Positions 1-9,433 are shown, counted from the first letter of the stretch. The stretch: DNA of 64,000 bases from JABJGO01 sp963921245 (GCA_963921245.4 CAWUEY030000001.1:2046001-2110000), one strand, 5' to 3'. Numbers and translations are program-made. Notes: generated from the letters alone by a model not told the origin.

Positions 1-384
1 TCCGTTGGTGAAATGATTGGTCCTGATGATCTGGTCTGGAAACGCATGCGAGCCAGCCAGGTTTCCGCCGATGCTGTGCTCTCCGAACGCGGACTGATCG
101 GCATGACCCCGAAACGCAGTCTTCGTGGCGGCGATGTTGTTCGATCCAGCCATATCGAGGCGCCGGTTCTGGTGCCAAACAAAAGCCTGGTTATCGTATC
201 ACTGGAACACCCGTTTATGATCCTCACCGTTCAGGGGCGGGCCATGGAAAGCGGCGCGTTGGGCGAAATGATCCGCGTCAGAAACGCCGCGACCAATACA
301 ATATTGGATGCAGAAGTGAGCGGCCAAGGCCGGGCTGTAGTGCGCCTGCCCTCTCAAGTTGCGCTCAACAGTATTGGCAACTGA
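1..384 (+). CDS. flgA: FlgA, P-ring assembly chaperone (5'-truncated)
   Basis: This is the C-terminal part of the periplasmic chaperone that helps assemble the flagellar P-ring around the rod. The frame is already open at base 1, so the signal peptide and N-terminal domain lie outside the window. The visible part shows the SAF-type fold: a TPKRSLRGGDVVRSSHIEAP stretch, then a beta-rich tail with the LTVQGRAMESGALGEMIRV segment typical of FlgA, where the hydroxyl/methyl-rich strand precedes a G-x-x-G-E-x-I-x-V-R/K-N turn. FlgH follows 50 bp downstream on the same strand, the usual flgA-flgH order of alphaproteobacterial flagellar operons. The family call is firm; only the start is unknown. Confidence 0.9.
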   Translation, partial: SVGEMIGPDDLVWKRMRASQVSADAVLSERGLIGMTPKRSLRGGDVVRSSHIEAPVLVPNKSLVIVSLEHPFMILTVQGRAMESGALGEMIRVRNAATNTILDAEVSGQGRAVVRLPSQVALNSIGN

Positions 385-434
385 ACCAACCGTCGAAAGA
401 AAACTCAAAACATTCATGAACCGGGTAAACAATT

Positions 435-1211
435 ATGAATAACATAGGAAAACAAAGCCGTACCGCGGCCAAACTGGCTGTTATCGGTATCAGCATTGTG
501 GGCCTCAGTGCCTGCAACACTTTCTCCCGGCTTTCTGAAATCGGTGACGGACCGGAGCTCACAACGATCCAGAACCCGGTATCGTCGGAAAGCTATCAAC
601 CCGTTGTTATGCCCATGCCGAAACCGCAAGCCGTTACGGAAAATCCGAACTCCCTGTGGCGGACCGGGGCCAAGGCGTTTTTCAAGGATCATCGGGCCAA
701 ACATGTAGGCGACATTCTGACTGTGCGTCTGGCTCTTAGTGACAATGCCACCCTTTCCAACACCACGGATCGGCAACGCAATGATTCGGAAAATGCCGGC
801 GTCACCAGTTTCCTGGGGTATGAAGACCACCTGGACAGGGTTCTCCCCGAGACCGTTAATGATCCAGGTAACGATAACATCGCCAACTTCGGATCCGCTC
901 ATTCCACGGAGGGCGATGGCTCCATAACCCGCAGCGAGGCGGTCAATCTGCAATTGGCCGCTGTCGTCACGCAAATCCTGCCCAATGGCAATCTGGTGGT
1001 GATGGGTCGCCAGGAAGTCAAGGTGAACCAGGAATTGCGTGAGTTAATGGTCACGGGTGTTGTCCGCGTCAGCGATATTGATACAGACAATACAATCGAA
1101 CACACCAAGATCGCCGAGATGCGCGTGGCCTACGGCGGGCGCGGCACCCTCAGCGAACTCCAACAGCCCCGATGGGGTATGCAGGCCTGGGACATTCTGT
1201 TCCCCTTCTGA
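435..1211 (+). CDS. flgH: FlgH, flagellar L-ring lipoprotein
   Basis: FlgH forms the L-ring, the outer-membrane bushing of the flagellar basal body. The 258-residue product has a lipoprotein signal peptide with a lipobox ending at Cys27 (GLSAC), as expected for an outer-membrane lipoprotein. It is followed by the FlgH core: SLWRTGAKAFFKDHRA, a GDILTVRLALSDNA strand, a long insertion rich in Asp/Asn, and the C-terminal GVVRVSDIDTDNTIEHTKIA and ARVAYGGRG-like segment (here MRVAYGGRG) that mark the family. The gene is in line with flgA and followed by a strong terminator, so this is probably the end of a flagellar operon. An L-ring implies a Gram-negative cell with a conventional outer membrane. 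Confidence 0.95.
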   Translation: MNNIGKQSRTAAKLAVIGISIVGLSACNTFSRLSEIGDGPELTTIQNPVSSESYQPVVMPMPKPQAVTENPNSLWRTGAKAFFKDHRAKHVGDILTVRLALSDNATLSNTTDRQRNDSENAGVTSFLGYEDHLDRVLPETVNDPGNDNIANFGSAHSTEGDGSITRSEAVNLQLAAVVTQILPNGNLVVMGRQEVKVNQELRELMVTGVVRVSDIDTDNTIEHTKIAEMRVAYGGRGTLSELQQPRWGMQAWDILFPF

Positions 1212-1260
1212 TGTAACGATTTCCCGTCCCGGGTTCTGCTTGCATGAACCTGGTCCCTTC

Positions 1261-1292
1261 AGGCCGACGCTTCCTGCGTCGGCCTCTTTTTT
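1261..1292 (+). terminator. Rho-independent terminator after flgH
   Basis: Perfect 10-bp inverted repeat AGGCCGACGC / GCGTCGGCCT separated by TTCCT and followed by C and T6. It begins 50 bp after the flgH stop and closes the flagellar operon. Confidence 0.9.
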
Positions 1293-1374
1293 GGACTCAC
1301 AAATGGGTTTCCCCAAAAAAAGAAATGATGCCGGAAAACCGGCACCATCAAAACAAACCGTCTGAGAGACGAGA

Positions 1375-1791
1375 TCAGTCGTCCCGGTGGGTACGCTCCA
1401 TCCGCTCGTGGCGTTCCTGGGCTTCGATGCTCAATGTCGCAATGGGACGGGCTTCGAGGCGAGAAATACCGATAGGTTCCTGGGTTTCTTCACAATACCC
1501 GTAAGAGCCATCATCGATGCGCGCCAGGGCGTCGTCGATTTTCGCGATCAGCTTGCGCGCCCGATCCCGGGTTCTCAGTTCCAGCGACCGTTCGGTTTCA
1601 ATAGACGCCCGGTCTGCTATATCCGGTTCCAGAATGCCCCCTTCCTGCAGGCTTTGCAGGGTGTCGTTTGATTCCTCGACCAGTTCCGTGCGCCAACGCA
1701 ACAGTTTCTGGCGAAAATATTCCAGCATCACCGGGCCCATGAAATCTTTATCTTTTTCGGGTTTATAATCGGGGGCGAGTGTCAGCGTCAT
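1375..1791 (-). CDS. dksA: DksA-type RNA polymerase-binding transcription factor
   Basis: DksA binds the secondary channel of RNA polymerase and, with ppGpp, adjusts transcription of rRNA and amino-acid genes. The 138-residue product has the family length, an N-terminal helical coiled-coil region (about residues 20-100, with the DRASIETERSLELRTRDR stretch) and the C-terminal globular domain DDGSYGYCEETQEPIG...RLEARPIATLSIEAQERHE. The classic four-cysteine zinc site is reduced to a single Cys in YCEET. This is seen in many alphaproteobacterial DksA proteins, which work without zinc, so it does not indicate decay. It is transcribed towards flgH and shares the 1292-1375 gap with it. Its start at 1791 sits in front of a roughly 310-bp gap, where its promoter must lie. 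Confidence 0.92.
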   Translation of the reverse strand: MTLTLAPDYKPEKDKDFMGPVMLEYFRQKLLRWRTELVEESNDTLQSLQEGGILEPDIADRASIETERSLELRTRDRARKLIAKIDDALARIDDGSYGYCEETQEPIGISRLEARPIATLSIEAQERHERMERTHRDD

Positions 1792-2101
1792 GTCTCTTTG
1801 TCTCCCACATCAGACACGAATGGCAAAAAATGACGGCGCGGAATATATGGATCAGGGGCCCATGCTGCAAGACAGTTTTTTCACACATTCGAAGATTTTG
1901 AGATTGACAGTGGAGCAGTCATGTACAGGGTTTACAGCGTTTCTTCAGGCCCTGTCGTCACGAGATTTTTGCCCACAGAGTCATACATCCGATCTGGCCA
2001 GATTTGAGAAGTGGATGCGTGAACAAGGGTTCTGGTATTGTTGGGTGTGCAATGATCTGGAGCCACTCGGTCTTGATGAGGAACCAAATAGTATCTGCAA
2101 G
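1792..2101. other. Gap between dksA and hyuAB; weak ORF only
   Basis: This 310-bp stretch separates two leftward genes. One rightward open frame (1790-2119, 109 codons) crosses it and runs into the 3' end of the hydantoinase gene, but it has no clear ribosome site and no recognisable family. I treat the stretch as the dksA upstream region with an unproven small ORF. I saw no hairpin terminator for the hydantoinase gene. Confidence 0.35.
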
Positions 2102-5100
2102 CTATCCGAGGGTCATTGACGCTCTAAGTGTCCGGGTCGCTGTTTGATCGACAGTACCCTCATCCGTTATCACAACACCATAGGTGTTTTCTGCCTGATC
2201 CAGACTGATCAATCCCAATTCAAGATCATTAATCACCTGTTCGGGCTCACGATCCAGGGGATTGCCATATCCGCCACCGCCCGGCGTTTCCCAGACCAGG
2301 GTATCGCCCGCCGGGATGACCTGTTCGCCCTTCCCTTTGAGCACGTCACCTGAACCGAGGGTAATTCGGCCCAATGAACCTTCATGCCCGCCGCCGCGGC
2401 CTTTTGCCGCAAACCTGGTACGTTCCACACCTGCAAACAGCAGAATGGGTGCTTCCTCCCGGCTTTCCATTTCAATGATCTGGCCAAGCCCCCCCCTGTG
2501 TCTACCGGCACCGCCACTATCGGGAATAAGTTCGCGCTTGCGAATGCGAACCGGAGCAATACTCTCTGCAATCTCTACCTGTGTACCAAACACACCACTG
2601 GGAAAGGCTGTTGCAGAGAGACCATCCTTGCCGGGCCGTGCGCCCGTTCCACCGGAATGCGTGAACTCTGTGGCAAAGGCCGTTACATTGCTACCTTCCC
2701 GTGCCGCTGATGCCACACTGCGGATTGGAATATCCCAAAGACAGGACGCGCCTTCCGCCGGCGCAAGATCCTTGGCCGCCTCATCCACAGCACCAAATAC
2801 CAGATCGGAGACCATGTGCCCTACCGTATGACGCATGGCCACCGGTGCCGGGTGTTGGGCGTTGAGGATGCAGTCCTTCGGTGCAAAAAACGAGAACGGT
2901 GCCAAGGAGCCTGCGTTGTTGGGAACATCAGACCCTACCAGACAGCGCAAAGCAAACACCCCATATGCCGCAGTGTAATTAATGGGCACATTGATTCCTA
3001 GCGCCGAATGACCAGAAGTTCCGGTCAGGTCCGTGATAATCTCTCCACCACCAATGGTCATGGACGCCTTCAGTTTTATCTCGAAATCATAACCGTCAAT
3101 CATCAATTCGTTCTCAAAGGTACCTTTTGGTAGCGTACTGATGGCTTCTTCGGTTGCCCGCCGTGATGTGGAAATGATGTAATCGCCCAGGGTCTTCAGG
3201 TCTTCCAGACCAAATTCCGACATCATGTCGGAAACACGGTCCGCGGCGACATCGCAACACGCGATCAGTGCATAGAAATCCCCCTCATTGGAGACTGGCG
3301 ACCGGGAATTCGCCTTCATAATGTCCATGATCAACTGGTTCACCTGACCGTCATTTACGATTTTCATCGGCGGCAGGCACAAACCTTCATCAAAAACATC
3401 ACTCCCGTCGGGGCCCATGCCCAAACCACCCAGGTCGTAAACGTGAGAAGTACACGACGTAAAAGCAACCAGTTTACCGCTGTGAAAAATAGGCGCCGCG
3501 AGCACGATGTCATTCAAATGCCCGGCGCCAAGCCACGGATCATTGGTCATCAGCACGTCACCGGGTTTTATGTCCGCCATATCAAAATATGGCAGAATTT
3601 GTTTAACCGCTTCGGCCATGGTGTTGATGTGCCCCGGCGTACCGGTCACGGCCTGGGCCAACATGTGGCCATCAGCATCAAAGAGCCCCGCCGATATATC
3701 ACCACATTCCCGAACAATGGGGCTGAAAGCCGCCCGCATCAACACTTGAGCCTGCTCTTCAACAACAGCCAGTAAACGATCCCACATGACCTGTAAATCC
3801 AGTGTAGAGTGCGCTTCCTTGATTTCGGTCGTGCGAGCCGCGCCGGTCTCTCTTCGGCTCAGGACAATGTTCCGGGCGCGGTCAATCTCCGCCCGATACG
3901 CACCAGAAACATAGGTTGTCGTTTGCGGCTCAACGATCAGCGCCGGTCCGGTCAAGACATATCCGGGATGTAGATCGCTCCGCCAGTAGACATTGGCTTC
4001 AACCTGCCGTTCATCCTGACCCAGTGTGAGAACCCGAACCTCGCGGGATTTGGCTTCTTGTATTGAGCCTAAAGCGTCAATCTTCCGGATCGCTGGCGGG
4101 GTACTGGACGCGGAAACAGACCAGTTCATAACCTCGATTTCCATTCCCGGTACAACACGACCGAACTGCCGTTTGTATTCATCCTCAAAAACGGCGATCA
4201 GGTCCCTGAGACTTTCTTCATTGATAGAACCATCTGGCAGGGTCACTTCTATTTCATGTCCCTGACCGTCATAACGCATGAAAGCGATACGCCGTATGGC
4301 AATGTTCTCACCGGGGGCCCCTGCCGAGACAATGGCCCGGGCCTCATTTTCCAAATCCGACAACAAATCGTTGATGTCTTGGAACGGAAATGACTTCATC
4401 AGCGTATGGTAGGTCCGCACAATATCGTAGGCGACGGGCGCAAAAAGAAATCCAACGGCCGAACCAACGCCTGGATTAACCGGAATAACGATCTCGTCGA
4501 CACCCACCTTTTCTGCAATCCGTGTGGCATGCAAGGGTCCATTGCCACCAAAAGCGATCATGGTACAACCGCCCAGATTGATCCCCTGCTCCACCGCGTG
4601 CATGCGGGCCGCATTCGCCATGGCTTCATCAACGGTTTGCGAAATCCCGTCGGCACCGGCATTGATGGAGACACCCAGTAGCCTACCAACGGATTTATCA
4701 ATAGCCGCCTTCGATAAATCAGGGTTCAGATTCAATCGACCCTCGGCAAATGTTTCAGGGTTGATGTATCCAGCCACCACGTCGGAGTCCGTAACTGTGG
4801 GGTGTTTTCCACCGCGGCCATAACAAGCCGGACCAGGGTCTGACGAGGCACTTTTCGGTCCGACCCGGAGACGCCCCAAATTGTCCACACCAGCGATAGA
4901 GCCACCGCCCGCCCCGATCTCAATCATTTCGATGACCGGAATACGGACGGGAATACCACTCCCCTTCATAAAGCGGGCGGCACGATCTATTTCAAACATG
5001 CGCGAGGTCTTTGGTGTTTGATCCTTGATCAGACAGATTTTTGCCGTAGTGCCACCCATGTCGAAGGATACGACACTGTCCAGGCCTCGCTCTTTGGCAA

Positions 5101-5926
5101 CCTTTGCCGCCATAATCGCGCCGCCACTAGGGCCTGATTCAACCAGCCGGATGGGAAACGCCATGGCGGTTTCGAGGGTTGTGATACCGCCGCCGGAGGT
5201 CATGATAAACAAGGGACACAGGAAGCCTCTCGTGGTCAACTCGGACTCCAGTTCCCGCAGATAGCTCTCCATGAGCGGTTTGATATAGGCATTGCAAACG
5301 GTGGTGCATAGCCGGTCAAATTCGCGAACTTCCGGTGATACTTCTGCAGACAGCGAGACGGAAACACCGGGGGCGTGTTTTTCAATCAGCTGCCGGACGC
5401 GTTGCTCGTGCTTGGCGTCCTTATAACTGTGTATCAGACAAACAGCGAAACTTTCCACACCAGCAGCCAGCCCCACTTCAATAGCCGCCAGAACGGTATC
5501 TTCATCCAAAGGCAGATGCTCGGATCCGGAAACGTCTATTCGTTCCCGAACCGAAAACACTCGATCTCGAGGGACTATCATATCATGTTTGTCGATATTG
5601 ATATTGTACTGGTCGTATCGGCGTTCATAACCAATTTCCAGAATATCCCGAAAACCTTCAGTTGCTATCACGCCCACCGTCGCGCCGCGACGTTCAATCA
5701 ACGCATTGGTTGCCAACGTCGTCCCGTGAATGACAGAGCCAAACACCGCCGGTTCCAGACCGGTTTGTTCAAGCGCATAACCAATACCGGTCACCACTCC
5801 CTGAACAGGCCGCGCCGGTGTGGTCAGGGTTTTTGCCGTTTCAATGGATCCGTTCACTTCAATGGCGATATCGGTAAACGTTCCACCTATATCCACCGCG
5901 AGGCGGGGTTTCTTAGGAGGGTTCAT
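2102..5926 (-). CDS. Fused hydantoinase A/B (5-oxoprolinase family)
   Basis: This 1274-residue protein joins the two subunits that are usually separate as HyuA and HyuB; the fused layout is like eukaryotic 5-oxoprolinase. These enzymes open a lactam or hydantoin ring with ATP hydrolysis. The HyuA part (about 1-690) begins with the ATP-binding signature LAVDIGGTFTDIAIEV, then HGTTLATNALIERRGA, ESGPSGGAIMAA and SFDMGGTTAKICLI. The HyuB part (about 720-1270) has SAGLFDADGHMLAQ, MTNDPWLGAGHLND and the glycine-rich SGGTGARPGKDG and PDSGGAGRHRGG motifs. I chose ATG at 5926 because a GGAG lies 8 bp upstream and the next residues lead straight into the ATPase motif; a longer start at 5998 is possible. 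The substrate cannot be told from sequence: oxoproline, hydantoin, N-methylhydantoin and acetophenone-type substrates all occur in the family. Confidence 0.9.
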   Translation of the reverse strand: MNPPKKPRLAVDIGGTFTDIAIEVNGSIETAKTLTTPARPVQGVVTGIGYALEQTGLEPAVFGSVIHGTTLATNALIERRGATVGVIATEGFRDILEIGYERRYDQYNINIDKHDMIVPRDRVFSVRERIDVSGSEHLPLDEDTVLAAIEVGLAAGVESFAVCLIHSYKDAKHEQRVRQLIEKHAPGVSVSLSAEVSPEVREFDRLCTTVCNAYIKPLMESYLRELESELTTRGFLCPLFIMTSGGGITTLETAMAFPIRLVESGPSGGAIMAAKVAKERGLDSVVSFDMGGTTAKICLIKDQTPKTSRMFEIDRAARFMKGSGIPVRIPVIEMIEIGAGGGSIAGVDNLGRLRVGPKSASSDPGPACYGRGGKHPTVTDSDVVAGYINPETFAEGRLNLNPDLSKAAIDKSVGRLLGVSINAGADGISQTVDEAMANAARMHAVEQGINLGGCTMIAFGGNGPLHATRIAEKVGVDEIVIPVNPGVGSAVGFLFAPVAYDIVRTYHTLMKSFPFQDINDLLSDLENEARAIVSAGAPGENIAIRRIAFMRYDGQGHEIEVTLPDGSINEESLRDLIAVFEDEYKRQFGRVVPGMEIEVMNWSVSASSTPPAIRKIDALGSIQEAKSREVRVLTLGQDERQVEANVYWRSDLHPGYVLTGPALIVEPQTTTYVSGAYRAEIDRARNIVLSRRETGAARTTEIKEAHSTLDLQVMWDRLLAVVEEQAQVLMRAAFSPIVRECGDISAGLFDADGHMLAQAVTGTPGHINTMAEAVKQILPYFDMADIKPGDVLMTNDPWLGAGHLNDIVLAAPIFHSGKLVAFTSCTSHVYDLGGLGMGPDGSDVFDEGLCLPPMKIVNDGQVNQLIMDIMKANSRSPVSNEGDFYALIACCDVAADRVSDMMSEFGLEDLKTLGDYIISTSRRATEEAISTLPKGTFENELMIDGYDFEIKLKASMTIGGGEIITDLTGTSGHSALGINVPINYTAAYGVFALRCLVGSDVPNNAGSLAPFSFFAPKDCILNAQHPAPVAMRHTVGHMVSDLVFGAVDEAAKDLAPAEGASCLWDIPIRSVASAAREGSNVTAFATEFTHSGGTGARPGKDGLSATAFPSGVFGTQVEIAESIAPVRIRKRELIPDSGGAGRHRGGLGQIIEMESREEAPILLFAGVERTRFAAKGRGGGHEGSLGRITLGSGDVLKGKGEQVIPAGDTLVWETPGGGGYGNPLDREPEQVINDLELGLISLDQAENTYGVVITDEGTVDQTATRTLRASMTLG

Positions 5927-5961
5927 TTCGGGCTCCGGTAATAGGGATTTCAAATCGCCCA

Positions 5962-6294
5962 TCACAACTGGCGACGGGCAAACAAATACATGACACATCC
6001 AGGGTTCGGATTAGCAAAAATCGCGGAAGAGTAGAGTTTTGACACCAGAAAACGAGCACATGTAAAAACCCCCGCCACGCCGACCGGGAACGGCCATGCA
6101 GAGCGATTCATCGAGGAACAAGGTTGGACTTTTCCGTACGCCGACAACGGCAGAATGTGCAATTCGTGGTCATATTTGATCCCACACCGGTGAAAGCCGG
6201 ATTGTCGCCACAACTCGGAAATTCTGTCAATTGAAATGTCATTCTTTGGTTCCAGGTACTTTCTAAATACTCCTGCCATCAGGGAGGTGGGCAA
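5962..6294 (-). pseudogene. Possible methyltransferase C-terminal fragment
   Basis: A 110-codon frame fills the gap between the kinase gene and hyuAB. Its sequence has the feel of the last third of a class I SAM-dependent methyltransferase: a helix ISIDRISELWRQSGF followed by a strand, and a final GCVMYLFARRQL resembling the terminal strand of those enzymes. The SAM-binding N-terminal half is absent and the first residues overlap the kinase C-terminus. If the reading is right it is a decayed remnant; otherwise it is a chance frame. Nothing else in the 336-bp gap looks coding. Confidence 0.25.
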
Positions 6295-7270
6295 CAGGGT
6301 TTGGCAGGTGCGTGTTGATCCACCGCTTCACCGGGGCAAGGGCCGGTAAGTCCAGTCCTCTGACCAGCAACCTCATGACACGAGGCACATGGATAAGGTT
6401 TCTCGGGTTTCCGTCACGAACCAGAAAGCGTACAAAACGGCCAACAACCTTGGCATGGCGCTGAGCACCAAGAACCGTATACCAGGCATCAAATGCGGCC
6501 CGATCCAGATTAGGCATCTGAGAGCAGTATCTACTCCGCATGGCCTTTTGCAGGTCATCTGCCACATCTCTCCGTGCGTCTTCCAACAAGGACACCAGAT
6601 CATAGGCAGCGTGTCCGGATACAGCGTCCTGAAAATCAAGCAACCCACAACGGGATACGCCAGAGCGATCAGACAAGACCATCAGGTTATCCACGTGGAA
6701 ATCCCGCAGCACGAGAGCGGGAGGGGCAGGAGGCAAGTTTGATAGCACAGTTTGCCACGCCTCAATGTAGTCATTTCGGTGCTGTCTTTCGATTTCCGTC
6801 CCAAATCGGTAGGGATAGTACCAGTCCACCAGCTCAAGCGCCTCTCGAAGCAATGCCTCATTGTCGTAAGGCGGAACGGAAACCGCGTTCATATCCGGGT
6901 GGCGATGGAGGGCCGCCAGGGTATCTACGGCCAGTTCATAAAGCGCTGTCTCATTGGCTCCAGATGTTATCAGATTGCCATAGGTGTCGTTGCCGAAGTC
7001 CTCAATCACTGCGAAACCGGCTGTCTCATCCAGTTCCAGAATGGCCGGCGCGGACAAACCAAGATCGATCAGGTGTTGACCGATGTTTACATATGGTTCA
7101 ATGTTTTCCTTGTCGGGTGGTGCGTCCATCAAAAGCGCCCGACGGTTTCCATCACGTAACCGAAAATACCGCCGAAATGACATATCCGCAGGCAAGGGTT
7201 CGATCTCAGCCGCGCTCCACCCCGCGTTTTTCAGGAACCCCGCGCGCAGGTCATCGCGATTTTCCGACAC
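6263..7270 (-). CDS. amgK: AmgK-like anomeric sugar kinase (APH fold)
   Basis: This is a 335-residue member of the aminoglycoside-phosphotransferase fold. In Pseudomonas and many alphaproteobacteria this branch is AmgK, which phosphorylates N-acetylmuramic acid and N-acetylglucosamine at the anomeric position during peptidoglycan recycling. Visible landmarks are the N-lobe SFRRYFRLRDGNRRALLMDAP, the catalytic loop RDFHVDNL at about residues 189-196, and the metal-binding LLDFQDA near residue 212. The start is a GTG at 7270 with GGGGGT just upstream, 14 bp after the cupin stop, so the two genes are probably co-transcribed. In many relatives amgK sits between tsaE and murU. Neither is here, so the partner nucleotidyltransferase must be elsewhere and the exact substrate is an inference. 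Confidence 0.8.
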   Translation of the reverse strand: MSENRDDLRAGFLKNAGWSAAEIEPLPADMSFRRYFRLRDGNRRALLMDAPPDKENIEPYVNIGQHLIDLGLSAPAILELDETAGFAVIEDFGNDTYGNLITSGANETALYELAVDTLAALHRHPDMNAVSVPPYDNEALLREALELVDWYYPYRFGTEIERQHRNDYIEAWQTVLSNLPPAPPALVLRDFHVDNLMVLSDRSGVSRCGLLDFQDAVSGHAAYDLVSLLEDARRDVADDLQKAMRSRYCSQMPNLDRAAFDAWYTVLGAQRHAKVVGRFVRFLVRDGNPRNLIHVPRVMRLLVRGLDLPALAPVKRWINTHLPNPVAHLPDGRSI

Positions 7271-7284
7271 TATCTGTGCACCCC

Positions 7285-7650
7285 CTATCTGATCATATAG
7301 ACTTTGCGGACGGTCTCATGGACACGGCAAGTCCCTTTCCAGTCCTTGGGAAAGAATGCTGCTGTATCCGGTTCAATCTCGATCACTTCACCGGATTCGT
7401 GTGTATAGGTGCAGCGCCCTTCGAGGAAATGACAAAATTCATCTGCAGTGACCTGACAATCCCAGAATCCCGGTGTGCAGACCCAGATACCTGTTTCCGA
7501 CTGGCCATCCGGGCCTTTGTGCAGCAAAACCCCGGAAGTATGAGATTGCCCCGCAATCATCGTTGGGACCGGACCCCAATCGACCAGATCTTCCATTGAC
7601 TTTACGCCTTTTAGGTGTGGCGCGGAGGATTGGGTAGCGTTATTCATCAT
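7285..7650 (-). CDS. Small cupin-domain protein (Cupin_3/EutQ-like)
   Basis: This is a 121-residue single-domain cupin. The core runs from GIWVCTPGFWDCQVTADEF through CHFLEGRCTYTHESGEVIEI to DTAAFFPKDWKGTCRVHETV, the usual two cupin motifs of the DUF861-type subfamily in which a Trp/Phe-rich strand follows the Gly turn. The metal-binding His pair of classical cupins is only partly present (CHFLEG, then HE near the end), so metal binding is uncertain. Members of this group are often stand-alone proteins of unknown substrate or sit with amino-acid and amine catabolism genes. It precedes the kinase gene by 14 bp. I cannot assign a reaction. Confidence 0.75.
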   Translation of the reverse strand: MMNNATQSSAPHLKGVKSMEDLVDWGPVPTMIAGQSHTSGVLLHKGPDGQSETGIWVCTPGFWDCQVTADEFCHFLEGRCTYTHESGEVIEIEPDTAAFFPKDWKGTCRVHETVRKVYMIR

Positions 7651-7985
7651 CGACGGTCTTCTCTCTTCATAAAATCGGGATAGTACTAATCAGCTGAAAT
7701 GGTAGTGAAACTCCAGACGTCGGTCCACGGCAAATGACGGTTGATCACCTTCAAAGGGGCAGGAACAATCGTCAACACCTTTACAAAACAGGAATGCAGC
7801 GACTACTTCGCCGCAGCAGGATATTAACAGGATTAAACTGGCGTTACCCTAGGCGTTTTTTGGCACACGATCAGATGACCGGGCGCATGCGCCATCCTGG
7901 TGCATACCTGCGGGTTGGGGGAAATTTTATGCTGCAACAGATCAGGTCAGATCAGGTAATCCGAACCATGCTTGCTCAGGCGGGG
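7651..7985. other. Intergenic stretch, no gene seen
   Basis: These 335 bp lie between two leftward genes, the DddP-like gene to the right and the cupin to the left. I found no convincing frame, no T-tailed hairpin and no repeat beyond a short direct repeat ATCAGGTCAGATCAGGT near 7940. It presumably carries the promoter of the cupin-kinase pair. Confidence 0.4.
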
Positions 7986-9215
7986 TTAGTTCAGCAACTC
8001 TTCTTCCATCGAATAGCTGGACATAACTTCGTGGCCAGCTTCTGTAACCAACACCTGCTCTTCCAACTTGACCCCGTCTCGCTCTCCAAGCGGGCCCATG
8101 TAACTTTCCACTGTGACAACCATACCCGGCTCTAGGGCGCCGTCATAATGGTTCATCCCAAAATGAGCCGGGATGATCTTCGGATATTCATCACACATGC
8201 CAACACCATGAACGATGCAAGGGTATGCATTGGCCTGGCATTCTTCAGGGATTGGATAGGATTGCTCCTGAATTTCGAGAAAAGAAATGCCCGGCTTGAT
8301 CAACTGGAGGTTATGCTGAACCTCGTCATAAGCCATTCGATAAATCTCTTTTTGCCGTTTCGTCGGTTTTGCCGGACCACAATGAAATGTTCGTGAAATG
8401 TCGCAAAAATAGCCATACGGCCCAACCATGTCGGTGTCGAACCCGACCAGATCACCGGATTCAATAACCCGTTGGGTGGCTTCCTGAAGCCATGGATTGA
8501 TCCGATCACCCGAAGCCAGCATCCGTCCGTCATGCCATTCACCATGGTTTGCCAAATTCGTATAATTTAACAGTCCCCAAAGTTGTAGTTCGGTCACACC
8601 GGGCTTGAGGGTCTCTTTTATCTTGGCGATACCCAGTTCTGCTACGGCAATCGCCCAGCGCATACACTCGATTTCATCGCCCGATTTTATCATCCGTGCA
8701 CGCTCTGAAATTGCCATACCATCGAGCACCTCGAGACCGCGCTGCAGACAGGCCTGGGTAACGCTCGGGTTTACGTATTCAATGGCAACCCTACGGTTCG
8801 AAGAACCTACTTCATCTAGATATTGAACAAGGTCATCGGCCAACTGCCGGGCATTATCAGCCATATTCTCCGCACCATCGAAGAAAGAGATGGGACGAAC
8901 AGGTCGAGCCCGTTCAATAAGGGGAGAATCAACATAGGCCCCGTGGATCGTGGTTGGACCGTCCGGAGACATAAACAAATAGGTCGACGGAATACGGGAT
9001 TGAAACAAAGCATAGGTCGAATAATCGACGGCATATCGCAAGCTCAGGGGATTAACGATTACCAACGCCGCAACATCGAGCGCTCGCATTTCATTGTGTA
9101 ACCGTTTTGTGCGGTGCGCGTACAGTCGATCATGATCAATATCGGGCAGGTCGCGAAACTGGCGAAGATCGCTCCAGCCATCATTGGTTACCAGACAATC
9201 CGGTGATTCAATCAT
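7986..9215 (-). CDS. M24-fold protein, DddP-like (possible DMSP lyase)
   Basis: This 409-residue protein has the creatinase/aminopeptidase-P (M24) fold: an N-terminal creatinase domain (to about residue 165) and a C-terminal pita-bread domain. The metal ligands are all present at Asp260, Asp262, Asp272, His336, Glu370 and Glu385/386. DddP, the M24-type lyase that cleaves dimethylsulfoniopropionate to DMS and acrylate, has its ligands and proposed catalytic Asp at nearly identical spacing. The matching Asp342 is present here in GMCDEYP (DddP, as I recall it: GLCDEWP). Other matching stretches are GEWHDGRMLASG, INPWLQEA and DTDMVGPYGYFCDISRT. An Xaa-Pro peptidase is the alternative. It stands alone, with no dimethyl-sulfide or acrylate-use genes next to it, so DMSP activity is an inference from residues only. 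Confidence 0.7.
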   Translation of the reverse strand: MIESPDCLVTNDGWSDLRQFRDLPDIDHDRLYAHRTKRLHNEMRALDVAALVIVNPLSLRYAVDYSTYALFQSRIPSTYLFMSPDGPTTIHGAYVDSPLIERARPVRPISFFDGAENMADNARQLADDLVQYLDEVGSSNRRVAIEYVNPSVTQACLQRGLEVLDGMAISERARMIKSGDEIECMRWAIAVAELGIAKIKETLKPGVTELQLWGLLNYTNLANHGEWHDGRMLASGDRINPWLQEATQRVIESGDLVGFDTDMVGPYGYFCDISRTFHCGPAKPTKRQKEIYRMAYDEVQHNLQLIKPGISFLEIQEQSYPIPEECQANAYPCIVHGVGMCDEYPKIIPAHFGMNHYDGALEPGMVVTVESYMGPLGERDGVKLEEQVLVTEAGHEVMSSYSMEEELLN

Positions 9216-9433
9216 GCACAGGTTCCATCTCGGACATTAAAATACCACTACAACACCACAACAAAGATAGCCCGACTGGTTAACGCGTCAAAACAGAAGG
9301 CTACGATGACAGGTAACCTAAATACCCCGCTTAATCCATGGAAACCCTTAACAAAAATGTCCCATAATTGTCACAAAAACGTCAAATATGAGGAACAGAA
9401 CAAATGGATCCCCCGTTTAAGATATTGAAACAT

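Noticed and set aside
6574..7599. 341-codon plus-strand frame across the kinase and cupin genes
   Set aside because: Antisense shadow of two well-supported genes with no recognisable domain.
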